This document shows, piece by piece, positions 23,171 to 34,282 of a stretch of DNA of 64,000 nt. The stretch's first letter is position 1; every line of letters begins with the position of its first letter. Under the pieces are notes generated by a model. That model did no database searches and was not told the origin of the DNA. It saw only the letters and a program-made list of their open reading frames with translations. Position numbers and translations under genes: made by a program. This DNA is from Coriolopsis trogii (taxonomy: Eukaryota > Basidiomycota > Agaricomycetes > Polyporales > Polyporaceae), in NCBI GenBank assembly GCA_020543525.1, contig JAHYIO010000037.1, forward strand, positions 1,116,001 through 1,180,000, written 5' to 3'.

Positions 23171-24502
23171 CTACCTGCTCTCCTTGTTATCGCCGTTCTT
23201 CCTCCGACCCTTGACCGCGGTCATAGAGGGCGGCGGCGGCGTCACCTTGCGCTTCTTCGCAGGAGGGGCCGGCTTCTCCTTGCGGGCTGCGGCATGGCCT
23301 GACGCCCGGCTGCGGCTCGTCGCGCGGGGCGGTGGGGCCTGAGGTTGCGCGCTCTGTGGGCGTTGGCGCAGATCGTATCGCGGCGCTGCCGCTGCCGCTT
23401 CTTGCATAGGAGGAGTAGGAACGGGGGAGGTCGTGTCTGACCGTGAGGCGCGACCGGCGGAGGGAGAGGGAGAAGGGGTGGTGCAGCGAGGGTGGGGAGA
23501 CTCGCGCGTGCGGAATTTCGCCGGTGGGGGAAGGGATGGGTGCGCAGGAGGGCGCGATGGGGAGTTGGTGGAAGGTGAGTGTACCGGGTGCTGCTGGTGC
23601 TGCGACCGCTCGGGAGAGAAGCCCAGCTGGGACATCGTGACGTCTTCGTCCGGTAGCTGCGGGAGCATTGACTCCAGCTGCGAGGCAGTCAACGCGCTAG
23701 TGTTCTGGATGGGCCATTGGAGGGAGCCGTTTGGTGTCACGATCGGGGTATCGATCCAGGGCTCTGACTCTTGTGACTCTCCTTGAGCACTGGCCTGTGA
23801 CTGGGATATAGCTTGAAGAGGACTGAGGTTCCGCGTTGACAACTGGCTCGTTGGTCTTCGTGGCGTAGTTGGCAGCAAGTGATGATCTTGGGCGCGTTGG
23901 GAGGGCTGTGGAAAGACATGCGCGCGCGTATTGAAGCCTTGCGAGGGGGGCGGTACGTCGTCCGCGGGCTCAGTGAGTGTGCGCTCCAGTGCAGTGTTTT
24001 TCTTTCGATAGCGGGATCCATGAGTCGTACCAGTGCCGTTCGAGTCGATGTAGAACGTCCGGCTGATATTGGGGTCCTCTTCGTCACTCTCTTCGCCATC
24101 TTCGCGACACTCGAGCATGTCGCGTGTGCGCTTGAGGGTCCGTGGCCGGGGCTGAACTTGGACAGAGAAGCGAGGAACAGAGGTGACAGGCGGCAACGTG
24201 TTCTCGTACGCGAAGTCGCGAACCCTAATACCATGCGCGGCAAACGAGGCAATGACGCTTGAACCCGCGGACTCGTCAGAGTCGCGTAGCGGGGAATGCT
24301 GAGAGGCATGGATGGGTGGTGTGGATGGCTCAGAGTTCTTAGAGAGGAGACTTGAGGAAATGGGGCACTCGCTTGGCAAACACTGTTCTTCACTCACGGA
24401 AGTAGCAGACGATGGCGAGCCAACATTGCTTGAACATAGCTGAGGTTGTGGTGGTTGAGGGGCACGATCTGGTGCATCAAGCGACTGAATTGCGGCACAC
24501 AT
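23171..24502 (-). CDS. Unknown low-complexity nuclear protein
   Basis: One open frame of about 443 residues from the first in-frame ATG (24502). I do not recognise a family. The protein is rich in Ser, Pro, Gln and Arg. Residues ~110-140 hold an acidic patch (EDGEESDEEDPN), and the C-terminus is strongly basic with PPAKKRKV, nearly the classical SV40-type nuclear signal, then KGRRKNGDNKESR. A conserved-looking middle piece is ASFAAHGIRVRDFAYENTLPPV. The frame stays open upstream to about 24805 without an ATG, so an upstream exon is possible. Long uninterrupted coding length and third-position GC bias support a gene. Function is unknown; a chromatin or transcription role is only a guess from the nuclear signal. 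Confidence 0.6.
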   Translation of the reverse strand: MCAAIQSLDAPDRAPQPPQPQLCSSNVGSPSSATSVSEEQCLPSECPISSSLLSKNSEPSTPPIHASQHSPLRDSDESAGSSVIASFAAHGIRVRDFAYENTLPPVTSVPRFSVQVQPRPRTLKRTRDMLECREDGEESDEEDPNISRTFYIDSNGTGTTHGSRYRKKNTALERTLTEPADDVPPPSQGFNTRAHVFPQPSQRAQDHHLLPTTPRRPTSQLSTRNLSPLQAISQSQASAQGESQESEPWIDTPIVTPNGSLQWPIQNTSALTASQLESMLPQLPDEDVTMSQLGFSPERSQHQQHPVHSPSTNSPSRPPAHPSLPPPAKFRTRESPHPRCTTPSPSPSAGRASRSDTTSPVPTPPMQEAAAAAPRYDLRQRPQSAQPQAPPPRATSRSRASGHAAARKEKPAPPAKKRKVTPPPPSMTAVKGRRKNGDNKESR

Positions 24503-25444
24503 GCAGGGGACTAGTTGGCGGGGGACGGTGCAAGGTGAATATATGCGCGGCTCGGTTGGGAAAGGGCGACGCGGACCGCCACACGGGCGGACTTCTTCGG
24601 GTTGAGTGGTGTGTGGATAGATCTGGTTGTGACCACTAGCGATCTGATATGCCACGGACGATGTCGTCAACAACGGGCTCAAGGGGTCTCCGGCCGCAAA
24701 CAGACGGCGGGAAGGTTTGCAACGACGGGTGGGTGGGTGGTGGGTCGTCGTCGTTGCTGTGGAAGGAGGGAAAGCAGCAGAGAGCAGAAGTGAAAGCCTC
24801 TTCAACGCCCTCAGCGAGTCACCTCCTCCTTTTTCGGTAATCAGACGCCCATTGGTGTGACGCCCGTCACAGACTCTACGCCGTGAGCGAACCGAATCCG
24901 GTCACTCACCGCATCCATGACCGCTCGCAAATGGACCTTACCGAGAAACAGACAACTCTACTCGGCCGTTATGGACCCCTGTATCGCCGACATCTATGAT
25001 AGCACAAAGTACCTGACACCGGCCGCGTCTCTCCGGGTGACATGTGGTCGACACCGGTAACACGTCGCCATCCCATGGCCAAATGGAGATTTGGTAGATT
25101 GCCCTGTCAATGGTCCATGGGCCGCATGGTTTGTAAAATGTGTATACTGTCAAGTACTGCGCTACTAATCCGGATATCAATGAGATGTGAATTCAGTACA
25201 ATTCCAACCACCGCTCATTATGGTCGCGCTAAACAGCCTGCGCCCATCGTCAGATGCCCTAAGAACTAGGGTCGAAAGGTTCGCCCAAAGCTGTACCACA
25301 CCATCATTTGAAACACGACTTACTTTCGGCGGTCCCGGTCATCATTGCTAAGGGGCATCCTCAAGAACGTCGTCCGTCCTTTGACCGCCCATCTTCTCTT
25401 CTTACCCCACCTTTCCCTCCTCTCCCTTCGCCCGGCTGCTTGTC
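24503..25444. other. Divergent intergenic region before the membrane-protein gene
   Basis: About 940 bp. It contains the open upstream extension of the minus-strand unknown gene and pyrimidine-rich leader sequence just before the plus-strand ATG at 25445. No clear coding, RNA or repeat element was found. Confidence 0.5.
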
Positions 25445-26690
25445 ATGTCCGATAGCTTCGTCGTCATAGATGATGCTGACGTGAAGCATCTCGACTATGA
25501 CTTGTCGAACAAGTGGTTTCCCGATACATTCGATGACTCTTCTGCCTATGACGGGACTATCCACGAAGGGCTCTCCGGCGCGACGGCCACTGTGCAATTC
25601 CAGGGTGAGTATCTACCACCAGTCTCCGCACCCTAAGCTCATGTGTCTCTGTAGGTACCGTCATCGGTGTGTTCGGTTTTGTGTATCAAGTCAGCAACTC
25701 AACCCCGCCCGTTGTCGAGTTCTCTCTCGATGGCAGCGTCGTACAGACGACGACAGCGTTGAACAATGGGACGACCGATTACGACTTTCCCTTCCTTGCA
25801 CTTGGCGACATCGACGGCAGTGTTGAGCATACCCTCGGTATCAATGTTCTCAATGCGACCAACGACTACCCCTTCGTCCTGGACTACATCCTCTACGTCC
25901 CCACCGGCGCCGCAGCGTCTGCGGGCTCTCAGACACTGACCACTACTGCCTTCGCTTTTGCTACCGCGACTGGCAGTGTTGCTCAGGACGCTTCCTCACA
26001 CTCATCGGCGACCCCTGTCGGACCCATCGTTGGCGGGGTCATCGGTGGTCTCGCCCTTCTCATTGCAACCGGCATCGCCATCTGGTTTATGTGCTTCCGC
26101 CACAGGAATCAAAACAGGCAACCGTTCTTTTATGCCTCGTCTGCCAAAGCAGCTGATCTCCTCGGTGAAGGTTAGTCATCATGCATTAATGCCTCATTCC
26201 CCAGGCATGCTTACTGATGTCTGGCATCATCGTTGCAGAGACGAAGCCACTCCCATACGACCTCCCTCCGCAATCCTTTGCAGCGCCCACCTCGGAACGT
26301 CCTGGATCGTCGTTCTATCCTCCGCCGCAGTCTGTCACGTCGGCTCAGACCCTGTCACACTACACATCCCCGCCGTCTGGCCTCGGTCACCCGTCTCAAC
26401 CAGTGCACTCGACATACACGCCGTCAGAAGCCCCCACGAGCGACTACACTTCATCTAGCAGCGCCGCCGCATCCGGCAGCACGCCGCGCGTGACGACGAG
26501 CCCAAACCAGCCCCGGAGCAAGGCGGCGGAGGCAGGCTTGCTGTCCGTCCCACAGCAGGCGACGTTCCATGCCGACTCGGGCATCCGTTTCAACCAGAAC
26601 GGAGAACCCGAGCCGGTGGCGGGGTCGTCGAACGTCCTCGCTGCGCCTGAGGAGCTCGGGGACGTTCCTCCGTCGTACTCGGCGGCATGA
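25445..26690 (+). CDS. Single-pass membrane protein of a fungal unknown family
   Basis: Three exons (25445-25604, 25655-26170, 26239-26690) give about 375 residues. Residues ~1-150 look like a beta-rich extracellular domain (VVIDDADVKHLDYDLSNKWF; GTVIGVFGFVYQVSNSTPPVVEFSLDG) with several N-glycosylation sequons. One helix, GPIVGGVIGGLALLIATGIA with GxxxG-type glycines, spans ~178-202, followed by a basic stop-transfer (CFRHRNQNR). The cytoplasmic tail is proline/serine-rich. No signal peptide precedes the N-terminal domain. Similar architecture is common in mushroom genomes as an uncharacterised family. A cell-surface sensor or adhesion role is possible but not shown. Confidence 0.8.
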
Positions 26691-29621
26691 GAAGCCTTGC
26701 TGCAAGTCTGGGAGTTTACGGCGACGCATCGCTGGGCAGGGGATGGGAAGCATGCTGTCTTGCGCCGCAGTGCGGCGGAACAGCTGCAGCAACATTTCGG
26801 GGGTTTCTACTATTTGTCTTTATGTTTTAATATAATACTCGCCCTTGATTGGTAATGCTCTTCAGTGTTCGTTTCTTTGCTATGTATCGCACCACACTCG
26901 TAGCCACTCTTTCCCTGAAATATTCTCATGTCCGCAATGTTCGAGTGGTTTGCGTCAACGTTTCCTCATTGTTTGGACTATCATCCCGTCTTACATCTTG
27001 CCAAGCGTATCGAATGATACTGTGATATCATTGTATGCTTCTTGGGAAGCGGCGAGCGAGAAGTAGAGGGAACCTAGGGGAGCGGAGTCACAATCACTGG
27101 CAGTTCATAGCTCCTAACTGTTGTATGACTCACATGGGCAGTCTCTCTGTTGCACCCAACGATTCGAACTGCAAGCACAGTATATATCGATCTCGTCGGG
27201 AGCGTTTGAGCCTGAATCGCGCTGCGTGCGGATTCGGTACTCGGTCGTACTTGATATCATCCGCCCCGTAACTATCGCTCAGGCTCTATGGTTGGCATTG
27301 CAAACTGCTGTTGTGTGGATACATTGCACGCGTCTGACGTCTCATGTGGTACGATGACTCTCAGTCTGCCAGTTTCTTCCATACGTTCATCTTGATGAAC
27401 CTGAGTCGCATCAGTATGAACCGCCGTCCATTTCGGCAGTATGTGGGATGGGAGACTGATAGACAGCGATGTGCTATACGCATCACCTTCCTCTCGAAGT
27501 TTGGTTGTCAATCCATAGGAACGTGGTGGTGGTTATGAGATGATGGTACTAGCCACGATGCTGTTGATCTTCCTGGACAAGCAGTGCGGTCTGAAAGAGG
27601 AAGATGACGTACCAGATTGACAATGGGCGTCTCGGGAGCGTCTCAACGATGGAGCGCGCGGTGTTGGCTCTTGGACAGGTCCACCATCCAGTTCGTATAC
27701 GACGTGAAGTGAGGTTCAAGATGTCGTGCTCACCATCGCTTTGCAAATCAAGCTCGACTTTACCTCCGTAGCGGATTGGCTATTGCTCGCGTCTCACAAT
27801 ACCGTGGACTAGGATATGTCCCTTCCCTGCGGACTCCGGCAGATCTCGTGAAAGACTTGGTCGAGGACACGAAGGCAGACAATCACCTCATCCACGCTAT
27901 CCTTCCTGAGCGACCACAATGACTCGTCGTGTCCACACCAGCCCCTCCACTAGCCTCCCACACTCCGCGCCCCCAGTCGCCGGGCGTCTCTATGCGGTCG
28001 AGCTTGCACAACCACAGCGGGGAGGTAGATGGTCCTCCCTTGGAGCATGCTCCTCAAATAACGGTTGAAGAGGGCGCTTGGATGCGCAGGCAGGAGAGTG
28101 GAAGTCGGACCGAAAAGGGCCAGTGCCGCCTCCAGTGCCGGAGGAGCCTGAATCGGAAGTCGTCTAACACCAGGACTCGGGCATCTGCTTCAGGAATGGG
28201 AGGACTGCTGCCGAATCTTCCTCCGCCGGCAAGAGTTCGCCTCGGAAATGAAGACATAGAGGTGGGCGAGCGATCACCCGATCATAAGTGACTGTGACCG
28301 GGCAGTACTGCCAGGGGCGGGACGGCGCGGGAGAGAACGGACCCGCGTCGTGTGGAAGGGGCTTCTGCCGAGTGGGTTTGGATGTTCTGACTCGGACCCG
28401 CTCGCGGAAGAGACTCTGTTCTCGGTTTGGGTAGGAGTCTGGTGCGGGTCGTAAGCTTCCTCGTTCCTTTGAGTCTACTGGATTGGGATGCGCATTGGCA
28501 ACTATCTGAGAATCCGTGAGTATTCTCTTTCTCTTGATTGTCAAGGAATTCTGAGTATAAAGCGGTTGCATATCGCCACCGCCGTGGCGTCCAATTCTGC
28601 CGGAAGGAGCGACAAGGCTCGGAGTGCTTCCCCTACCCACGCCCATGCCCCCTCGAATGGCCATCGACTGGGCGTAAGATATAGCATGCAGGACTTGGAA
28701 TTGCGGCTGTTCTCGAGCCTGCGGTCAACAGCAACGTCAGTGGGAGCATCTGGTGTGGACTATGGTTGGTTCTGGCTCGACCCGCACGTACGTATACGTT
28801 GGCTGTGGAGATGTCCTCTGCCGATGACATGATAGATTGCACGAAAGAAGCGCGAGAAGTGAGTCCTCGGGACCCTTGCATCTGACTTAAGTAGACGTTT
28901 TGAAAAGGTGGACGCCCCGTATCTCCAAAGGCCAGGAGTGGAGGCTGAACCCTGTATGTCGAGTCACAGTCGAACAATAGATGAACTCTACTTCCGTGAG
29001 AGGCCATGATCCGGTTCCTTCTGAAGCTGAACCTTCGGGACTGTAGGGGTACGAAGGGCTCATCAGCACCCTCGTCGTCATCGAGCAGTGCCGGGTTGTT
29101 GTGTGAACTCCTAAGTGGTAGATGGACTTAGCGATTGGCCTTGACAGTTTGACAAACTTCCCACAATGGGATACTCGCAGTACGCACATCTCGCATGACG
29201 AAGAATCTCCTCACGTCTCGACCATCAAACTGTGGTCACAGATGGTCCTAGTATTGGCCTACGAAGGGGAACCTCAGAATGAAAGCCAGTCCGACTGGCC
29301 GAGTTACTATCAGGCATGAGTTGATCAATATGTACTACCTCGTCTCGAGGGCATGGTTGTCCTCTTGCATTCGAGTGTTAGCCGCTATACTAGGTGTTGC
29401 AGAGCCTTGGAGATAGTACTTTACCTTCTTCAACATGCCATGCTCTCCTCGATGCTCAGACAATGTGTGTAGAGATCGCGACAAGATGGCTGTGCTGACT
29501 CGGAACTGCACGCGTTGGCGGGAGGGCGGGAGAAGCTGAGCCGGGCCAGTGACGCGATCGGACGCGTCGCGTCAGGGCGGCAAACGCCGGAGGGAGGGCG
29601 GTACACGTAGGAGTGCCGTTA
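26691..29621. other. Gene-poor island, left part
   Basis: Nearly 3 kb with only short open frames on both strands that overlap each other and show no family motif or consistent splice pattern. Just before the MITE there is a 25-bp imperfect-centre palindrome (29550-29574: TGACGCGA...TCGCGTCA). I see no gene I can support here. Confidence 0.55.
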
Positions 29622-30302
29622 CTATCGCTCCCCTAGTGTTCGGAGGTGCCCTAGTGTTCGGAGATAAGGGTGTAGCTCGCTCGTTCTCGACTTCAGGACG
29701 CTGAAATTATACAAAGATGTGGGAACAGATACGAGTAATGTATGAAAAAAAGAACGAGATGAAACGGAGGTGAGGTCGTCGCGATCTTGGGCAAAGAGTG
29801 TTCTGGAGATGGGTCCCTCTTGCGTTTGCGACCCTCGCCTGGATTTGAATGGCGGGCGCTCTCACTGAAAATTCACAGACTTATTTCTCCAGGTATGAAC
29901 AGTCCAATATTAAATTTTCCGAGCCTCTACATACTGTTTATGGGACAGATGTAGAGAGTATGTCCTCAAGGTCCTCGAGCGTGACTTTCGAGAGCGCTAG
30001 TTTTGGTTACCCGACATGTGGCGCCCATCTCCAGAGGGGGACATCAGTCGGAGATCATAAACGGCACCCTTCGGCAGTGTGACTGATTGTGACTTTGCGC
30101 GCGGAGAAACCTCCGAACACTAGGGGAGGGCACCTCTTACTTTGCTCAAACACTCAGTTTTTGTTTTAATCTCACCAAACTTTGCAAGCTCACTGTTTGT
30201 ACTACGCTTCGTTGATGTACCAAATTTCAGCATTATCGGCGGTGAGGGAGGGAAGATACAGCAGGCTCCTCGGCTAACCTCCGAACTCTAGGGGAGCGAT
30301 AG
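29622..30302. mobile_element. Non-autonomous TIR element (MITE), 681 bp, TA target duplication
   Basis: The left end CTATCGCTCCCCTAGTGTTC (continuing GGAGGT, 29622-29647) is matched by its inverted copy at 30277-30302, 25 of 26 bases identical. TA dinucleotides flank both ends (29620-29621 and 30303-30304), the target duplication of Tc1/mariner-type elements. Extra copies of the end motif lie inside: a direct copy at 29649-29663 and an inverted, perfect 20-base copy at 30109-30128. No transposase frame is present, so it would depend on an enzyme supplied elsewhere. AT-richer interior contrasts with the flanks. Confidence 0.8.
30109..30128. repeat. Internal inverted copy of the MITE end motif
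   Basis: ACCTCCGAACACTAGGGGAG is the exact reverse complement of 20 bases in the left terminal repeat (29628-29647). It lies 149 bp inside the right end. It may be a second transposase-binding site or the old end of a shorter element. Confidence 0.7.
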
Positions 30303-33300
30303 TAGTACTAATTTACCAAGAATGCGATTTTGGCCCCATCAGTCCCGCATTCTGACCACAGGATGCTAATCTGTCTATCAAAATATTTCCAAAGCGGCGA
30401 TTTTGCAAATGCTTTGGTAACATTGGCCAGAAATTTCCATCCGTTCCAACAAGCGCCGGACAGCGTCACACAATCCACCAATGGTGACGTGGCATCGTCA
30501 GCATTTCTCACAGGCTGTATGGGCATCCTCGTCCTCACCCAGGCTTGCTCGTGCATCATCGGCGGTCCCGTCGTTGTTATGGACAGCAAAATATGTATTG
30601 CAACAGCTCATCAATATTTAGGAATACAAAAACCGTACTCTAGATACGGTTACATGAACAGAACAGAACAAACAAATGGCTCTTGTGTTTGACATCTGTA
30701 CTGCATGCAACAAGAGAACTGGAAAGAGAGATTCATTGAACTGACTATAGAACACATATAAGAAAGCACTCACAGACGTGAACCTCAGAGGACAGGGACT
30801 TGGTCAGAAGACGGGTTTCAAGAGCACGACAGAGGCTCAGGAAGGTGGAGAAACGGGCGAAAGAACAAGAGGGTGAGGTGGACAGTTTGGGGGCTTTTTA
30901 TGGGGAATTCGTATCGTGGGAAGCCGAAAAGTCCCGGATCAGGACCACCGATGGCATGACATCAGCTCTCTCCCGGCCGGACCCTCCGACTTGTTATCGG
31001 AGATCTTACCCAAGCATAAGCGAGGATTGGCGACGCAGCGCCGGTCGCCTACACCTGCCGGGGCGTCTGGGCCGAATAATTCCAAAGTGCCCGATGGAAA
31101 CATTTTGGAATCCTCGGCTGGTGGAAATGTACCAAAATGCCCGTTGGCCGTGTACCCGCGCGGCCACTTTCCGGCCCGGTGCAATCTCGTCCTAGATCTG
31201 CGTCCTCGACGGCATCTTACCGTCCCAAATATCCTGATTTCAGTGCGTTCATCAGCTCACTCCAGCAGAAGAAATACGAATCGTACCAGTGGTGTTGCTA
31301 GCCGAGCTACCACGGAAAGCACCCGGGTTCACAGCTTGGATCACCCTGTGAATTTTGATGATTCCAGGACACGTCCGGTCACACCACCCTTCGATGTTCG
31401 TAGTCTAGGGAGCACAATGCGGGGTTTGACTCGTTGGCGTTCTTGCCAGTGGGAACGAGAACCCCAGGTGAGAACTGTTTAGCCGACATTCTGAGCTAAG
31501 AACAGCTGGTGTTCCCAGATGCGTTGTTAGCCTGCCAGAAAACATGTTATGTGCCAGGAAGTCAAGCAATCGGACAACGCAAGACATCCTGCGCATGTTA
31601 TTCAAGTGCACTGTGTCACTGCGGCTTGCAGCGCAGCGATATACGCCGTATACACAACAGCACGCAGACCCGACGCCCAGCCATCAGCTGTTCTCCATCA
31701 CAAGCACCCTCCATGGCGAGAAGAGTGCCGACATAGGACGAGAAGACGTCTGCCGCTGATAACCTAGCAAATGCTGGCGAAGCATTAAAGGTACGAAAGG
31801 TGGGACAGGAGTTACGAGTGGAGCCGCACGAAGCAAGAAGCGATCATGATGCCTTCGCGCTGGGATGGGCAGAACACGGACATAGCGAGCCAGAGATGCG
31901 TTTCGAGAGAACACGTTGCACGTCAACGAGGCCATCGGTGCGCGCTCGTCGGAGCCATGGGACGCTCTCGCGCGTACCGTACGTACACGCGGAGAGGTGA
32001 GGAAGGCCCAAGCCAAACTCCCCGGGTCGCTACGGGTGATTGAGAGCACGGTCAGAATGGAACGCTGTGGCAGAACTCAGGATGACACTACCAAAGAGAT
32101 AGTTCGACCCAAAATGGCTCTGAACTAGCTCAGATACACGAGCTCTCCGCTGTAGCTCCTCAACTGCAATGTCCCCACACAACGCGATGAAGCAGACCAC
32201 GCGAATGGGGTGACTCTGTGGCTCAAGCTAACTGTGAAAAGTCTCCGGCGCCCAGCGATAGGGAGAAGCGACAGCGAAGGCAGATGACCGTGGAATCTGG
32301 AAGCCAGATATACCGCAGACGCAATGAGCAGGCGGCGTACCAACCTTGACCGCCACAGAACGGGGTGTGGACGCGCTGGTCCGACTTTCAATACCCAGAG
32401 ACGCAAGTATAGGTCATCATGGCTACCAGAGCCCGCCGAACAGGAGACAACCGCGGGAATGCGTGAAGTGTCGAAACCACGCTCGCGCGATGACTGCAGA
32501 AACTGTAGCAGATGCACGCATACATGTGAGCTATCGCCATTCATTCGCACTGCCTGCCTGCTTCAGCCTTCTGCTGCCAGTTGACGTAACGCGACGTCCG
32601 GCCAAGCGATAGACATCTGCACGACACGCACAGGACCAGGACCCCCGAATATCCCTACAAATGCCTGGGCAATGTGCGGACCAAAATGGGTGGTCGCCAG
32701 GCCCGAGGGGTGAACCGAAATCGGACCAAAAGTGGCGGTCTGGTGACGGAATGGGTGTCTCAGGATGCGGACCAATGTACGCGGGGCTGCGGAAGGTCTG
32801 ATCCTGTGTGGACCAGCGCCCGAGGGTTGATTCCGAGGAAGCATGCATGGTCAAACAATCGGGTACACGATGACTCAACAAGTGCCTGTGTATCAGTAAA
32901 CGTGCAGGCATAGAACTGAGCATGCTCACACGGTAATGGGAAGTGCGTCATGGCGTACGAAGGCTCTCCGCTGCGTGTGGGTAGCGAGAAATTCGCTGAC
33001 GTTCTGCGGTAGAGAACGAGGACAGCACCCGTACCATCTGGAATTTCGAACGAATGGATGGCCATGAGTAGCCGTACCCCCTCGCCATTTGGCGTGGTAT
33101 GTTGAGTTGCATGGCCGCAAGGAATGCACCGCCGATAGGACGCCTACTTCCGTTCATTCCGGACTGTCCGCACTAGGAGGATACGTACCGCGTCTACCGG
33201 ATATCATGGTTGCGCTTGGGGGCTGCCATCAGCCTTCACCAAGTTCCGGACGGATTGCCACCTTCCGAAGATTCGCTGCGGACCGTGGAGGTCTCTGAGA

Positions 33301-34282
33301 CTCTAAATCAGCGTCCTACGACATGCGCTGGACTCACGGGATCTGCTGAGTGTCATCAATTTATTGATAGGGCATTGTGAACACAGCACCTGCCTATTAC
33401 GACACTCTGAGGTTGAAGAAGCGACGATCGAGGCACAGCTGAAGTTCAGCGTGGGCCACGGTAGCAGGACATGGCGTCCTCGTGGGTTGGCGTTGTTTCG
33501 CGGGAAGTAGCGTGTTAGACTGACTCACACTCTGCATACCGTCAATGTTCCGTACTGCTCCATTCCGACGACAACGCTACATTCTAGCCGTGCTTTCCGA
33601 TCCTCTATTGGATCAGACCCGCGGTGCACAAGCCAGGGGAAGGGCATTGAGGGACGAATTTGAAGATGCTGACGGGGCTCTCCTAGTTTCAAAATTGATT
33701 GTTTCACATAACACCTCGTGATATTTGAAATGGTCTGGTCTCCTGGACGAGATAGCGTGGGCGACTGCAGAGAGGGTTGAGGCCGAAAGCTTCACTGGTG
33801 TCGTTAGACTGAGCGCAGAGCGCGGAGCACTGCAGGCGCTTGACGGATCGCGTCACGTGCAGCACCCTAAATTGCAGCAATAGAACCGTCGTACTTGTCC
33901 CGTACTTCCCACTAATACTATAGACTAAGTATGCTCTAAGGGCCCCAGCTCTATCACTAGAGGTATTTGGTCCGATACTAGAGCCATACCGCACTTCCTC
34001 CGGAGGCCCAACTTCAACCTTGCAGCATTCTGTATGCCGGGTGAATTAGTATGTAACGAGTCCCAATGATGACATCGCCTCGTAAGTCGTGCAAAATAAC
34101 TGGAATACGATAATGACTTCTGTTTGTCGAAATTAGATGGAGACTTTGCTACACCATCCCATTGTACCAAGGAGCAGCGCCAGAAGATGAACAGAACAGG
34201 CATATATCACTGAAACATCTGGGCGTTCGAACAGAATCAATCATTCATAGATGTTCAGATCCACATGATCAGAATGAGGGAC
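30303..34282. other. Gene-poor island, right part
   Basis: About 4 kb between the MITE and an F-box gene. Small overlapping frames occur on both strands without motifs. GGACC-containing units recur at about 41-46 bp spacing around 32678-32815, but the units are too diverged to call a tandem repeat with confidence. I see no supportable gene; decayed mobile DNA is the likeliest content. Confidence 0.5.

Noticed and set aside
27140..27190. GATTCGAAC resembling a tRNA B box
   Set aside because: Flanking sequence does not pair as a T stem or acceptor stem on either strand.
28164..28664. Overlapping plus and minus frames in the gene-poor island
   Set aside because: Both are low-complexity, overlap one another and lack homology; neither could be preferred.
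30800..31482. Basic, coiled-coil-like frame followed by a Pro/Ser-rich frame
   Set aside because: No donor/acceptor joins them into a convincing protein and no family motif is present.
32678..32815. GGACC units at about 45 bp spacing
   Set aside because: Only the first bases of each unit are alike; too diverged to call a tandem repeat.
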